Positions 8,811-17,487 of a stretch of DNA of 64,000 bases are shown here, piece by piece. A program made the position numbers and the translations under genes. The notes under the pieces are model-generated. The model had not been told where the DNA came from, made no database searches, and saw only the letters and a program-made list of their open reading frames with translations. Position 1 is the first letter of the stretch. Each line of letters opens with the position of its first letter. Source of the stretch: Aliiroseovarius sediminilitoris (GTDB lineage Bacteria > Pseudomonadota > Alphaproteobacteria > Rhodobacterales > Rhodobacteraceae); the NCBI RefSeq assembly GCF_900109955.1, contig NZ_FOJB01000001.1:806001-870000 (forward strand), written 5' to 3'.

Positions 8811-9568
8811 CCGTTCGCCGGTTGGGTCAACCAGGGCGATGTCTTGCGGTCGTGGTTGCCATCGTGGCGATCCTGATCGGCACAGCTGGCATGGCTGGGG
8901 CACAGGACATCACCCTATCTCTCGGGGATGAAGGGTCGCTGGCGACACGGACCATTCAGGTGTTTGTTCTGGTGACTGTGCTGAGCCTTGTGCCGGGGCT
9001 GGCCATCATGGTCACGTGCTTTCCCTTTATTGTGACGGTCCTGTCCATTCTGAGGCAGGCGATTGGATTGCAGCAATCGCCCCCGAACATGTTGATCGTC
9101 AGTCTGGCGTTGTTTCTGACCTATTTCATCATGGAGCCGGTGTTTGTCGAAGCCTGGGCTTCGGGCGGTAAACCTTTTTCCGACGGTGCGCTTGAGCTTG
9201 AGCCGGCCTTCATGGCCGCGATTGACCCGTTCCGTGTTTTCATGGCTGCGCGCATTGACCCCGAGACTTTTGCCCATCTGGCAGCGCTGCGCGAACAGAC
9301 CGCCGATGTTGTTGTCGGCAACGAAGCACCTCTGTCTCTGTTGGTGCCCTCGTTTCTACTGTCGGAAATCGAACGGGCCTTCCAGATCGGGTTCCTGGTC
9401 TTCCTGCCGTTTCTAGTTATCGACCTGGTGGTTGCCGCGATCCTGATGTCGATGGGTATGATGATGGTGCCGCCGGCGATTGTATCATTGCCGTTCAAGC
9501 TGGCCTTCTTTGTGGTTGCAGACGGTTGGACGCTGATATCCGGCGCGCTGGTCAGAAGCTATTTCTGA
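8807..9568 (+). CDS. fliP: Flagellar type III export gate protein FliP
   Basis: 253 residues, standard length. FliP forms the core export channel with FliQ and FliR. An N-terminal signal sequence is cleaved in the family; here residues 1-32 are hydrophobic and end AGAQD. Motifs include LVPGLAIMVTCFPFIVTVLS, LRQAIGLQQSPPNMLIVSLA and the C-terminal MSMGMMMVPPAIVSLPFKLA, the FliP family signature. It is the last gene of the rightward fli arm and converges on the lactate dehydrogenase gene with only 15 bases between stops. Confidence 0.97.
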   Translation: MTVRRLGQPGRCLAVVVAIVAILIGTAGMAGAQDITLSLGDEGSLATRTIQVFVLVTVLSLVPGLAIMVTCFPFIVTVLSILRQAIGLQQSPPNMLIVSLALFLTYFIMEPVFVEAWASGGKPFSDGALELEPAFMAAIDPFRVFMAARIDPETFAHLAALREQTADVVVGNEAPLSLLVPSFLLSEIERAFQIGFLVFLPFLVIDLVVAAILMSMGMMMVPPAIVSLPFKLAFFVVADGWTLISGALVRSYF

Positions 9569-9583
9569 CTCCGCGCCGCAATT

Positions 9584-10750
9584 TCATGCCTCCCAGTCGC
9601 CCGAGAACCCCCTAGGTATATGCAAGATAGAGCGGTCGACCGTGTTGATGTCGGTGTGACCACAGAACGCCATCGAGATGTCCAATTCATTGTGGATCAC
9701 TTCAAGCGCCTTGGTCACACCTTCCTCGCCCATCGCACCCAGTCCGTAGGTATAAGCGCGGCCTATATAGGTGCCCTTCGCCCCCATAGCGATTGCCTTG
9801 AGCGCGTCCTGGCCCGAACGGATACCGCTGTCCAAATGCACTTCGATCTTGTCGCCCACCGCATCAAGCACCGACGGCAACGCGCGGATTGAACTGAGCG
9901 CACCATCCAATTGTCGTCCCCCGTGGTTGGACACGATGATGGCATCGGCGCCCACATTCAGGGCCTGAACCGCATCTTCCGGTTCAATGATGCCCTTGAT
10001 GATGATCGGCCCGCCCCACATCTTTTTGAATTGGCGGATACGGTCCCAATTCAGTGACGGATCGAATGCCTCAGCTGTCCATGCGCTGAGCGAGGACGGA
10101 TCGGTCACGCCCTTCGCATGGCCGACGATGTTGCCAAAAAATCGCCGCTGGGTGCCCAGCATGCCCAGTCCCCATTGCACCTTGGTCATCATGTTCGCGA
10201 TCGATGCGGGGGTCAGTTTGGGCGGAGCTGAAAGCCCGTTTTTCAGATCCTTGTGGCGCTGCCCCAGAACCTGCAAATCCACCGTGATCACGATAGCAGA
10301 GCATTTTGCGGCGCGGGCGCGATCAAACAGGCGCTGCATATAGTCATCGTCTTTCAACGTATAGACCTGAAACCAGAAGGGGGTATTCGTGTGTTCGGCC
10401 ACATCCTCGATAGAGCAAATCGACATGGTGGATAGTGTGAAGGGCACACCAAAGTTTTCGGCGGCGCGGGCGGCCTTGATCTCGCCATCTGCGCATTGCA
10501 TCCCGGTCAGCCCAACCGGCGCAAGGGCCACGGGCATTGCCACGTCTTGTCCGATCATGGTGGATCGCGTGGATCGGTTGTCCATGTCTACCGCAACGCG
10601 TTGACGAAAATAGAGCTTGTCGAAATCCGAGCTGTTTTCGCGGAACGTCTGTTCTGACCAACTGCCGCTTTCGGCATAGTCATAGAACATCCTTGGAACC
10701 CTTCTGGCGTAGATACGGCGAAGGTCTTCGATTTCGGTGATGACTGGCAT
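9584..10750 (-). CDS. lldD: FMN-dependent L-lactate dehydrogenase (alpha-hydroxy-acid dehydrogenase family)
   Basis: 388 residues. The enzyme oxidises L-lactate to pyruvate with FMN and passes electrons to the respiratory chain. The start MPVITEIEDLRRIYARRVPR is typical, and GGAG precedes it, so the upstream in-frame extension to 10849 is rejected. The FMN barrel motifs are present: VALAPVGLTGMQCADGE, ITVDLQVLGQRHKDL, IIVSNHGGRQLDGA with the catalytic His, and the phosphate-binding DSGIRSGQDALKAIAMGAKG. Mandelate or glycolate specificity cannot be excluded. No regulator gene is adjacent, but a palindromic operator overlaps the promoter. Confidence 0.88.
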   Translation of the reverse strand: MPVITEIEDLRRIYARRVPRMFYDYAESGSWSEQTFRENSSDFDKLYFRQRVAVDMDNRSTRSTMIGQDVAMPVALAPVGLTGMQCADGEIKAARAAENFGVPFTLSTMSICSIEDVAEHTNTPFWFQVYTLKDDDYMQRLFDRARAAKCSAIVITVDLQVLGQRHKDLKNGLSAPPKLTPASIANMMTKVQWGLGMLGTQRRFFGNIVGHAKGVTDPSSLSAWTAEAFDPSLNWDRIRQFKKMWGGPIIIKGIIEPEDAVQALNVGADAIIVSNHGGRQLDGALSSIRALPSVLDAVGDKIEVHLDSGIRSGQDALKAIAMGAKGTYIGRAYTYGLGAMGEEGVTKALEVIHNELDISMAFCGHTDINTVDRSILHIPRGFSGDWEA

Positions 10751-10768
10751 GATGCGCTCCGAAAAAAT

Positions 10769-10787
10769 TGGTAAAGTTTTATTACCA
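10769..10787. promoter_or_regulatory. Perfect inverted repeat upstream of lldD, candidate GntR/LldR-type operator
   Basis: TGGTAA-AGTTTTA-TTACCA has perfect 6-base arms about a 7-base centre. TGGT...ACCA arms are usual for FadR-subfamily GntR regulators such as LldR and PdhR. It ends about 19 bases before the lldD start and covers the proposed -10 element, a layout expected for repression. The regulator is not encoded in this window. Confidence 0.55.
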
Positions 10788-10807
10788 GTTGTCGGCGAGC
10801 TTTGCAA
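10779..10807 (-). promoter_or_regulatory. Candidate sigma-70 promoter of lldD
   Basis: Read on the minus strand: TTGCAA (10807-10802), 17-base spacer, TAATAA (10784-10779). The -10 sits inside the inverted repeat at 10769-10787. Confidence 0.5.
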
Positions 10808-10936
10808 TCGCCCTGACTGTTGCGATTTCATCGCGCCCTTCACGACCAAATGCTCGCGCGGACAATTTTCTTAACAAAGCGAATCACCCATGCTAGCTTT
10901 GGGACAATAAAAAATAAAAATGGCAGGTTAACGGGC

Positions 10937-11998
10937 ATGGAAACGGGCTTTAATGGCACGTTTGTCATCTCATGGTCGCAGACAGAAGTGGACGGAATGC
11001 CGGCGGCACCGGTTACGTCGCTTGGCGTGGGGTCGAATTGGCGCTGGACGGGATCACCGTTGCGCGTCGACGGACCACGCGAACTTCGCGATCTTGAGAG
11101 CGCAAGCGGAGAACAGGACCAGCGCAGACGTGCAGCGCACAGTGTATACAAACTGGTCGGGGCAGCGATCGACCCCTCACGACCATTTGGATCGCATTCG
11201 GTCAACAGTCATCAACTGAATATGGGGTTCGAGGTCACAGACGGCCACGCAAGCTATGTCGCGACCTTGATCAACGGTGCGGATGATCAGGTGCTTCTGA
11301 TGTTCGCGGGCGAAATGCCCCCGGCAAATACAGATTTTTGGGTGGTGCGTGCCAGTATGAGGCCAACGCCGCAAAACCAATTGATTGAACAGCCGGCAGG
11401 TGTCATCTGTTTTGCCCCCAGCACTCGATTGCGCACCCATAGCGGTGAAGTCTGCGTGGAAGATCTGTGCGAAGGCGATGAGCTGCAAACCCGCGACAAT
11501 GGCACCCAGAAAGTCCTCTGGATCGGCACCAAGCGCATTACCGGTGCGCGCATGTTTGCAATGCCGACACTGCGCCCGATCCGGTTGCGCGCCGGTGCTA
11601 TTCGGTCCGGTCAGCCGGATGCGGACCTGATTGTTTCGGGTCAACATCAGATATTGCTGAACGGAAAACGCGCGCGGGAACTGTTCAACGAAGACGAGGT
11701 GCTGATCTCGGCGCGCGATCTGGTCGATGAACGGCGCGTGGTGGTCGACTATACGATCCGCGAAATCACGTATTATCATGTGCTCCTGGAAAATCACGAG
11801 GTCGTCTGGGCCAACGGCGTTCCGGCAGAAAGTTTCCATCCTGCGAACGCGGATCTGGAGACGTTGGATCCTGAACAGCGCAGCCGTCTGGTCGCGATGT
11901 TCCCGCAACTGGACTTCGATCCCATGGCCTATGGCGGATTTGCCCGCCGCAGCTTGAACCGGGGCGAGGCCGCGATTTTACGCGGAGAAATCGCCTGA
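10937..11998 (+). CDS. Hint-domain (Hedgehog/intein-like) protein
   Basis: 353 residues from the ATG at 10937. The N-terminal 155 residues (METGFNGTFVISWSQTEVDG) form a conserved region of unknown role. Residues about 155-310 are a Hint_2 domain: it opens GVICFAPSTRLRTHSGEVCV with the conserved Cys, then VEDLCEGDELQTRDNGTQKV, LWIG, LIVSGQHQILL and HVLLENHEVVWANGVPAESF. Such domains can self-cleave at the N-terminal Cys; there is no intein-type Asn end, so splicing is not expected. Rhodobacterales carry many such proteins, often linked to secreted proteins; the substrate is unknown. No signal peptide is seen. An upstream in-frame extension to 10820 is unlikely. Confidence 0.82.
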   Translation: METGFNGTFVISWSQTEVDGMPAAPVTSLGVGSNWRWTGSPLRVDGPRELRDLESASGEQDQRRRAAHSVYKLVGAAIDPSRPFGSHSVNSHQLNMGFEVTDGHASYVATLINGADDQVLLMFAGEMPPANTDFWVVRASMRPTPQNQLIEQPAGVICFAPSTRLRTHSGEVCVEDLCEGDELQTRDNGTQKVLWIGTKRITGARMFAMPTLRPIRLRAGAIRSGQPDADLIVSGQHQILLNGKRARELFNEDEVLISARDLVDERRVVVDYTIREITYYHVLLENHEVVWANGVPAESFHPANADLETLDPEQRSRLVAMFPQLDFDPMAYGGFARRSLNRGEAAILRGEIA

Positions 11999-12014
11999 CG
12001 CAGCTATCGGGGCG

Positions 12015-12042
12015 TTGACACCACCACTCACGACGCTATAAG
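12015..12042 (+). promoter_or_regulatory. Strong sigma-70 promoter of rpsD
   Basis: TTGACA (12015-12020), 16-base spacer, TATAAG (12037-12042). This is near consensus and lies 120 bases upstream of rpsD. The predicted start of transcription is at about 12049. Confidence 0.72.
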
Positions 12043-12050
12043 CCCCAAAT

Positions 12051-12074
12051 CCGGTCCCGCAAGGGGCCGGTTTT
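12051..12074 (+). terminator. GC-rich hairpin plus T-run at the start of the rpsD leader
   Basis: CCGGTCCC-GCAA-GGGGCCGG followed by TTTT: an 8-base stem with one G-U pair and a tetraloop. By shape it could terminate transcription from the Hint gene. Because it also begins within a few bases of the predicted rpsD transcript start, it may instead be a leader or attenuator hairpin. Confidence 0.55.
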
Positions 12075-12164
12075 CATTGGTGTTGGTGGCCCCTGCAAAG
12101 GGATGCCTGTCGGGCTTCGGCCAAAGGACAACGCCCTTCGATACTTTTATGAAGGAGACCAGCC
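12075..12164 (+). promoter_or_regulatory. Remaining rpsD 5-prime leader, potentially structured
   Basis: The leader carries a second small hairpin GGCTTCGGCC (UUCG tetraloop, about 12113-12122) flanked by complementary TGTC and GACA, and AAGGG (12098-12102) that can pair with CCCTT (12134-12138). Ribosome binding site GAAGGAGA sits before the GTG start. S4 autoregulation through a structured leader is known in other bacteria; here it is inferred. Confidence 0.35.
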
Positions 12165-12785
12165 GTGACCAAACGCACGTCTGCCAAGTACAAAATCGAT
12201 CGCCGCATGGGCGAAAATATCTGGGGTCGCCCCAAGTCGCCGGTCAACCGTCGTGAGTACGGCCCCGGCCAGCACGGCCAGCGCCGCAAGGGCAAGCTGT
12301 CGGATTTCGGACTGCAACTGCGCGCCAAGCAAAAGCTGAAAGGCTACTATGGCGACCTGACCGAAAAACAATTCCGCCGCATCTATGGTGAAGCCGAGCG
12401 TGTCAAAGGCGACACCGGTGAAAACCTGATCGGCCTGCTGGAGCGCCGTCTGGACGCTGTTGTCTACCGCGCCAAATTTGTGCCGACGGTCTTTGCCGCC
12501 CGTCAGTTCGTGAACCACGGCCACGTGCGTGTGAACGGCAAGAAAGTGAACATCCCGTCCTATCGTGTGCAAGAAGGCGACGTGATCGAAGTGCGTGACC
12601 GTTCAAAGCAAATGGCCGCCATTCTGGAAGCCGTGCAACTGCCCGAGCGTGACGTGCCGGATTATCTGGATGTTGACCATTCGAAACTGACCGCCACTTT
12701 CACCCGGACGCCCGGCCTGTCGGACGTGCCGTATCCGGTCGTGATGGAACCGAACCTGGTCGTCGAATTCTACGCGAAGAACTAA
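12165..12785 (+). CDS. rpsD: 30S ribosomal protein S4
   Basis: 206 residues, the family length. S4 is a primary 16S rRNA-binding protein that starts assembly of the small subunit. It has the N-terminal S4 region [20 protein letters not shown] with [20 protein letters not shown], and an S4 RNA-binding domain at residues about 95-160 ([40 protein letters not shown]). The GTG start follows GAAGGAGACCAGCC. It is transcribed alone, with its own promoter and terminator. Confidence 0.98.
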   Translation: MTKRTSAKYKIDRRMGENIWGRPKSPVNRREYGPGQHGQRRKGKLSDFGLQLRAKQKLKGYYGDLTEKQFRRIYGEAERVKGDTGENLIGLLERRLDAVVYRAKFVPTVFAARQFVNHGHVRVNGKKVNIPSYRVQEGDVIEVRDRSKQMAAILEAVQLPERDVPDYLDVDHSKLTATFTRTPGLSDVPYPVVMEPNLVVEFYAKN

Positions 12786-12814
12786 GCACAGCTTACCAAA
12801 TCGCAGAGTTTTGG

Positions 12815-12844
12815 AACCCGCCCAGGTTTTTGGGCGGGTTTTTT
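12815..12844 (+). terminator. Rho-independent terminator of rpsD
   Basis: AACCCGCCC (12815-12823), loop AGGTTTTT, GGGCGGGTT (12832-12840), then a T-run to 12844. The stem is a perfect nine pairs. Confidence 0.93.
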
Positions 12845-12962
12845 CGTGCCTGGTGCAGATGCAACGAAGCCTCAGGCCGGGTGCGCATTGTCCAAACTGG
12901 CGCTTTCGCCCTTTCTCTGACACGCCGACCTCTGTAAATCACCTCGTAGGGGGAGCACCAAG

Positions 12963-14102
12963 ATGACAAAGATCGAACCTCAACCGGGGATCATGCAAAT
13001 CAAGCCCTATGTGGGTGGCGCGTCCAGTGTTGAGGGCGTCGCGAACGTGATCAAGCTCAGCTCGAATGAGAACCCGTTCGGGCCAAGCCCCGACGCCATC
13101 GAAGCGTTTCAGCGGGCGGGGCGCGAACTGCACCGCTATCCCAACACCGATCACGCATCTTTGCGCGCAGCCATTGGCGAGCTTCACAAGCTGGACCCGG
13201 ACCGTATCATTTGCGGTGTCGGATCGGACGAGGTCATCACCTTCCTGTGTCAATGCTACTCTGGTCCGGGGACCGAGGTGATCTATACCGAACACGGGTT
13301 TTCGATGTACAGGATATCGGCCCTGGCGGCGGGAGCCACACCGGTGAAGGTGCCCGAACGTGAACGAATGGTCGATGTCGATGAGATATTGAAAGCAGTC
13401 ACCGAGCAGACGAGCCTTGTGTTTGTGACCAATCCGGGCAACCCGACGGGCACCATGGTCAGCCAGGCCGAGCTGGCGCGCCTGGCGCGCGAACTGCCTG
13501 ATCACGTGTTGCTGGTTCTGGATGGTGCCTATGTGGAATATGTCGACGGGTTTGATGGCGGTGCGCGTCTGGTCAACAAATACGACAACGTATTCATGAC
13601 TCGGACATTTTCAAAGATGTATGGGCTTGGCGGATTGCGGATCGGCTGGGGCTATGGCGCAGCCGAGGTGATTGACGTGCTGAATCGCGTGCGGGGGCCG
13701 TTCAACCTATCGATGGCACAACAAGCCGCCGCTGAAGCCGCCTTGCAGGACCGAGACCATGTTGCCCGCTGCCTGTCGGAAAACACGCGCCTTCGGTCGT
13801 GGCTGGCTGAAGCGCTGGCCGAACTGGGGGTGCCATCAGACACCTCATGTGCCAACTTCATCCTCGCCCGCTTTGCCAGCGCCGAAGAGGCCACGGACTG
13901 CAACGCTTTCCTGCAGGAACAAGGGATTATCGTGCGGATGGTGGCAGGCTACGGTTTGCCGCATTGTCTGCGCATCACCATCGGTGATGAAGCCTCGTGC
14001 CGCAGGGTGGCGCATATGATCGGGCGCTTCAAAGGTGGTGTTCCCGGGTCAAAGCTGATGCTGCTTGAGGAAGACCGGCTGGATGATGAGGCGGCGTCAT
14101 GA
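12963..14102 (+). CDS. hisC: Histidinol-phosphate/aromatic aminotransferase
   Basis: 379 residues. A class I/II PLP enzyme that transaminates histidinol phosphate and, in many bacteria, aromatic keto acids. Motifs are [15 protein letters not shown] near the N-terminus, [27 protein letters not shown], and the PLP-binding [19 protein letters not shown] with the Schiff-base Lys. It overlaps tyrA by four bases, so a role as the tyrosine or phenylalanine transaminase is as likely as histidine synthesis. The ATG follows AGGGGGAGCACCAAG. Confidence 0.92.
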   Translation: MTKIEPQPGIMQIKPYVGGASSVEGVANVIKLSSNENPFGPSPDAIEAFQRAGRELHRYPNTDHASLRAAIGELHKLDPDRIICGVGSDEVITFLCQCYSGPGTEVIYTEHGFSMYRISALAAGATPVKVPERERMVDVDEILKAVTEQTSLVFVTNPGNPTGTMVSQAELARLARELPDHVLLVLDGAYVEYVDGFDGGARLVNKYDNVFMTRTFSKMYGLGGLRIGWGYGAAEVIDVLNRVRGPFNLSMAQQAAAEAALQDRDHVARCLSENTRLRSWLAEALAELGVPSDTSCANFILARFASAEEATDCNAFLQEQGIIVRMVAGYGLPHCLRITIGDEASCRRVAHMIGRFKGGVPGSKLMLLEEDRLDDEAAS

Positions 14103-15016
14103 GTGTGCTCTACAACCGGGTCGCCCTGATCGGGCTTGGCCTGATCGCCTCGTCTATGGCGCATGCGATGCGTCGTGCGGGGCTGGCAGGTGAGATCGTC
14201 GGCACCGCCCGGTCTGCCGAGACCCGCGACATTGCCCGCGAACTTGGCTTTTGTGATCGCATTGTCGACACTGCCGTTCTGGCGGTCGAAGGCGCGGATC
14301 TGGTCGTTTTGGCTGTTCCTGTGGGCGCAATGGGGGCAGTGGCGGCAGAGATAGCGCCGCATTTGCAACCCGGTGCGACGGTAACGGATGTCGGGTCTGT
14401 GAAACGCGCGGTTATCGAAACGGTTGCCCCTCATTTGCCCGATCATGTGCATTTCATACCCGGCCACCCCTTGGCGGGGACGGAACATAGCGGCCCCCGG
14501 TCGGGATTTGCCGAGCTTTTCGACAACCGTTGGAACATTCTGATCCCCAATGGTGCGGATGAGGCGGCGACGGAGAAGCTGATTGATCTGTGGAAGGGAA
14601 TGGGCGCGAATGTCGAAACGATGGATGCCGACCACCATGATCTGGTGTTGTCCGTGACCAGCCATACCCCGCACCTGATTGCCTATACCATGGTGGGTGT
14701 CGCCGATGACCTGTCGCGCGTCACGGACAGCGAGGTGATCAAGTTTTCAGCGGCGGGTTTTCGCGACTTCACGCGGATTGCGGCCTCGGACCCGACCATG
14801 TGGCGGGACGTGTTTTTAGCCAATAAAGACGCCACGTTAGAAATACTTGGCCGCTTTACAGAAGAGCTTTTTGCCTTGCAACGCGCGATCCGCATTGGGG
14901 ACGGCGAGGCATTGTTCGACTATTTCACTCGAACCCGGGCGATCCGTCGTGGTATCATCGAAGCCGGACAGGACACGGACGCGCCCGATTTCGGACGGAC
15001 GGGCAAACACAAGTGA
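14099..15016 (+). CDS. tyrA: Prephenate/arogenate dehydrogenase family protein
   Basis: 305 residues. It converts prephenate or arogenate oxidatively on the way to tyrosine. The Rossmann start [20 protein letters not shown] carries GxGxxxxS, which in TyrA-family enzymes with Arg-rich followers usually binds NAD(P). [19 protein letters not shown] and [14 protein letters not shown] include the catalytic His residues. There is no ACT domain. The gene is translationally coupled to hisC (ATGA). Substrate preference cannot be read from the sequence. Confidence 0.92.
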   Translation: MSVLYNRVALIGLGLIASSMAHAMRRAGLAGEIVGTARSAETRDIARELGFCDRIVDTAVLAVEGADLVVLAVPVGAMGAVAAEIAPHLQPGATVTDVGSVKRAVIETVAPHLPDHVHFIPGHPLAGTEHSGPRSGFAELFDNRWNILIPNGADEAATEKLIDLWKGMGANVETMDADHHDLVLSVTSHTPHLIAYTMVGVADDLSRVTDSEVIKFSAAGFRDFTRIAASDPTMWRDVFLANKDATLEILGRFTEELFALQRAIRIGDGEALFDYFTRTRAIRRGIIEAGQDTDAPDFGRTGKHK

Positions 15017-15046
15017 TCTGACCCGCTGGGCGCATGTGAAGGAGCA

Positions 15047-15925
15047 GTGATGATCACAGGATGTATCAGGCAATGGCTTTTGCACAGAACTGCGACTGGT
15101 ATCGTGCTGGGTTGCGGTCTTAGCCTGTCGGCAGTCGCATCTGCGCCTGATACATCATCGCGGCCTGAGCCGCGACCAAAGACCGTCACCGTGACGACCA
15201 TCAGTTCCTCTGGCACAGCGTCGTCTTTGAACACAGGGCGACCACAGGCCCGCCCCAATGAACTGGGGGCACCGGTCGCTTTTGCGGCGATGCTGCCGAC
15301 AGCGTTTGCGGTGCGCACCTCGTTGCGTCCTCAGTTGCGACCAAAGGGGTTTACCCGGAAGATCGCAGCGTCTACGCCCAAGCCGGTAAATGCAGATCGT
15401 CGAGGTCGCATCTGCGGTGTGAACGACATCAAGGGGCAGGCGATTTCAGCCATCCCCGGCAAGATCCGCGGCTGCGGTGTGTCAGACCCGGTGCGTGTGA
15501 CAGAGGTGTCAGGCGTGAAGCTCAGCCAACCTGCGGTGATGGATTGCACCACCGCGAAAGCCTTGAATACATGGGTGCGCGAGGGGGTGTTTCCGGCGGT
15601 GGGCCGCCTTGGCGGCGGACCCAAATCTTTGCGTGTCGTGGCACATTATGCTTGTCGCACGCGCAACAACCAGCCGGGCGCAAAGGTCAGCGAACATGGG
15701 CGCGGCCGGGCCATCGACATCGCGGGGGTAACGCTCAAGAACGGTGCGGCGATTTCGGTTTTGAAAGAGTGGCGCGATCCGCGTAAGGGCAAGGTCTTGA
15801 AGAAAATGCACGCAGCTGCCTGCGGACCGTTTGGCACAGTGCTTGGCCCCAATTCGGACCGGTTCCACAAGGATCACCTGCATCTGGATACAGCGCGGTA
15901 TCGCAGCGGGTCTTACTGTCGGTGA
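15047..15925 (+). CDS. Extensin-like C-terminal domain protein (M15-like fold), exported
   Basis: 292 residues. N-terminal hydrophobic stretch (TGIVLGCGLSLSAVASA) is a probable signal peptide. Residues about 35-115 are a Pro/Arg/Ser-rich linker. Residues about 120-292 are the extensin family domain: CGVNDIKGQAISAI, GVFPAVGRLGGGPKSLRVVA, HYACRTRN, SEHGRGRAIDIAG and DRFHKDHLHLDTA. The His/Asp pairs resemble the metal site of M15 peptidoglycan peptidases, so a periplasmic cell-wall role is likely, but an activity has not been shown for the family here. It follows tyrA by 30 bases. Confidence 0.85.
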   Translation: MMITGCIRQWLLHRTATGIVLGCGLSLSAVASAPDTSSRPEPRPKTVTVTTISSSGTASSLNTGRPQARPNELGAPVAFAAMLPTAFAVRTSLRPQLRPKGFTRKIAASTPKPVNADRRGRICGVNDIKGQAISAIPGKIRGCGVSDPVRVTEVSGVKLSQPAVMDCTTAKALNTWVREGVFPAVGRLGGGPKSLRVVAHYACRTRNNQPGAKVSEHGRGRAIDIAGVTLKNGAAISVLKEWRDPRKGKVLKKMHAAACGPFGTVLGPNSDRFHKDHLHLDTARYRSGSYCR

Positions 15926-16219
15926 TCTGGGTGATGATTGGGGGGCTTGCCGCTGAGCGCGCTTCCCCCGCGCGAAAGGGTGACGGCTTTTACGCGGGTT
16001 CAGGATTGTGTGTTTGCCATAGCCCCTGATCTGACCTGAAGCCTTTTGCTTCGTGGTCGAAAGATATCTCGCCACCCGCCACGCCATATGTCCGGCCATC
16101 CGAACGCATCATTGCCTTTCACGCCGCCAATTGTTGCCGTAGGATCGGCAGATGGTGATCGACGGCGCCCCGTGGGCAATCTGGAAACGGCATTCACCAT
16201 CTGAGAAGCCTCTTTCAGG

Positions 16220-16450
16220 CGCTTGCCGGGGCTGGTTTCCAGAACGAAGGCCATCGACGCTCGCATGCTGGCCTTGTTTACAGCAAAGGCGGATGGATTG
16301 CGGAGCTGGCGACCTGACCAAAGACGAGGCCGCCGCCATTGTCGGACTTGCCCCCTTTTTTCGATTCTCGCCCGTTTTGGTCGGGGTCGGGGCACCTATC
16401 AGGGCCAGTTACCATATGGCAGCACTCTCTGTCCGGCGTAGCAACCTGGG
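16220..16450 (+). pseudogene. Decayed IS110-family transposase remnant
   Basis: Two conserved blocks of IS110/IS1111 transposases survive in different frames: RTKAIDARMLALF (about 16241-16279), matching the KTDxxDARxLA block, and LTKDEAAAIVGLAPF (16314-16358), matching the C-terminal LVGVAPF block. YHMAALSVRRSNL (16410-16448) follows it, as in the family. In an intact element the first two blocks are over a hundred residues apart; here they are about 14 codons apart with frameshifts, so the gene has suffered an internal deletion. No terminal repeats were found. It is non-functional. Confidence 0.6.
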
Positions 16451-16753
16451 AACTGCCAACATTCGCCGCATCATACCAAAACCGCCAGGGCGTGGGACTT
16501 TTCTGTTGTCAGAACCTAGGAAATCAAAGTCTGCCTTCTTCGGCTTATCAAGTCTTTGAACTGTCCCTACATTGTTGAAGAAGCTTGGGAATTTACGTAT
16601 TCCAAGTACACCACCGCCAAGATGACAAAATAACAAGACTTGGCTGAGAGGTCGCATTTGCCAAGGCGACCCGATCGTATTTCCAGCGGCCCTAGATCAC
16701 GGGCATTCCACAACCCAAGCCACGGCAAAAAAGTGTCCGGGAGCCAGCATAGG

Positions 16754-16784
16754 TTGACGTCACGTAAATTTAGTCCAAGATAAA
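16754..16784 (+). promoter_or_regulatory. Weak candidate promoter of the islet genes
   Basis: TTGACG (16754-16759) followed after 18-19 bases by AGATAA/GATAAA (16778-16784), about 25 bases before the first islet gene. It is followed by an AT-rich leader with ACGGAG as ribosome binding site. Confidence 0.4.
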
Positions 16785-16807
16785 ACAATTAAATAACGGA
16801 GATTTTT

Positions 16808-17446
16808 ATGCCACCTCATCCACCTCCTCAATATTCACCTCTCGATATCACCAAGGGATTTGTCGACGCGGTTACAATTTGGTCCGATTTCTTGCGTGGC
16901 AAACGCACCAAGAGCGAATGGGGCGTGTACGGAGCCTATTCGTTCCTGGACTCCATTGGTTTTGACATACCCAAACAACCCATTTCAGTCGATGATCTCA
17001 AAAGACTCGAAGTCTTGGCCGAAGCGGCTGAAAAGGTTCGAGGCAACAAGATGGGAACGACGACGCGCGACCTCAACCAGATGAAGAAGAAAATGCGGAA
17101 TACAACGGATACTCTGTCCAAGTATTTTGAAGCCAACTGCAATGTCGCGTTCAGCGTGGATTTGGATGCGAGCGGTGTCATAGAGAACGCATGCAATTCT
17201 ATCGATACCGCCGTAGGTGTCGCTCAAAGCGAATATGATACGGTTGACGGGCTCCTCGACCAATATGACACAACCCAGAACGACCCCAAGATCAACAATT
17301 ATGAACAAATTGGGGACGCGCTGGACAACAACAACGTTTCACAGGAAGAGCTCGATATCGTCGGCGAAAGTAGCATTGATCGCGATTATTGGACCCCGCC
17401 CGAGCCCGCGTATTTCGACCGGACATTCGGGGCCATGCCCGAATAA
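16808..17446 (+). CDS. Hypothetical islet protein upstream of pore-former-like gene
   Basis: 212 residues, not recognised. The start MPPHPPPQYSPLDITKGF is Pro-rich with no signal peptide. Residues about 60-130 are helical and charged (coiled-coil-like, with QMKKKMRNTTDTLSKYFEAN), with three Cys overall. The C-terminal 80 residues are acidic with NNNV and DYWTPPEPAYFD. The ATG follows AACGGAGATTTTT. Codon use is less GC-rich than neighbouring core genes, suggesting acquisition. It lies 42 bases upstream of the leukocidin-like gene, so the two probably form one unit; a role as partner, chaperone or immunity protein is speculation. Confidence 0.7.
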   Translation: MPPHPPPQYSPLDITKGFVDAVTIWSDFLRGKRTKSEWGVYGAYSFLDSIGFDIPKQPISVDDLKRLEVLAEAAEKVRGNKMGTTTRDLNQMKKKMRNTTDTLSKYFEANCNVAFSVDLDASGVIENACNSIDTAVGVAQSEYDTVDGLLDQYDTTQNDPKINNYEQIGDALDNNNVSQEELDIVGESSIDRDYWTPPEPAYFDRTFGAMPE

Positions 17447-17487
17447 TTACGACTTTCCTAGTTGTGCCTCACGAATACTTAACATGA

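Larger units (their letters stand above)
15926..16807. other. Gene-poor boundary of an accessory islet
   Basis: About 880 bases with no intact gene. It contains the transposase relic at 16220-16450. The remaining sequence becomes more AT-rich toward 16560-16807. Frames open on either strand here give low-complexity, Arg-rich products and were not called. Confidence 0.5.

Noticed and set aside
16000-16395. 131-codon minus-strand frame in the islet edge
   Set aside because: Low-complexity Arg-rich product opposite the transposase relic; no start signals.
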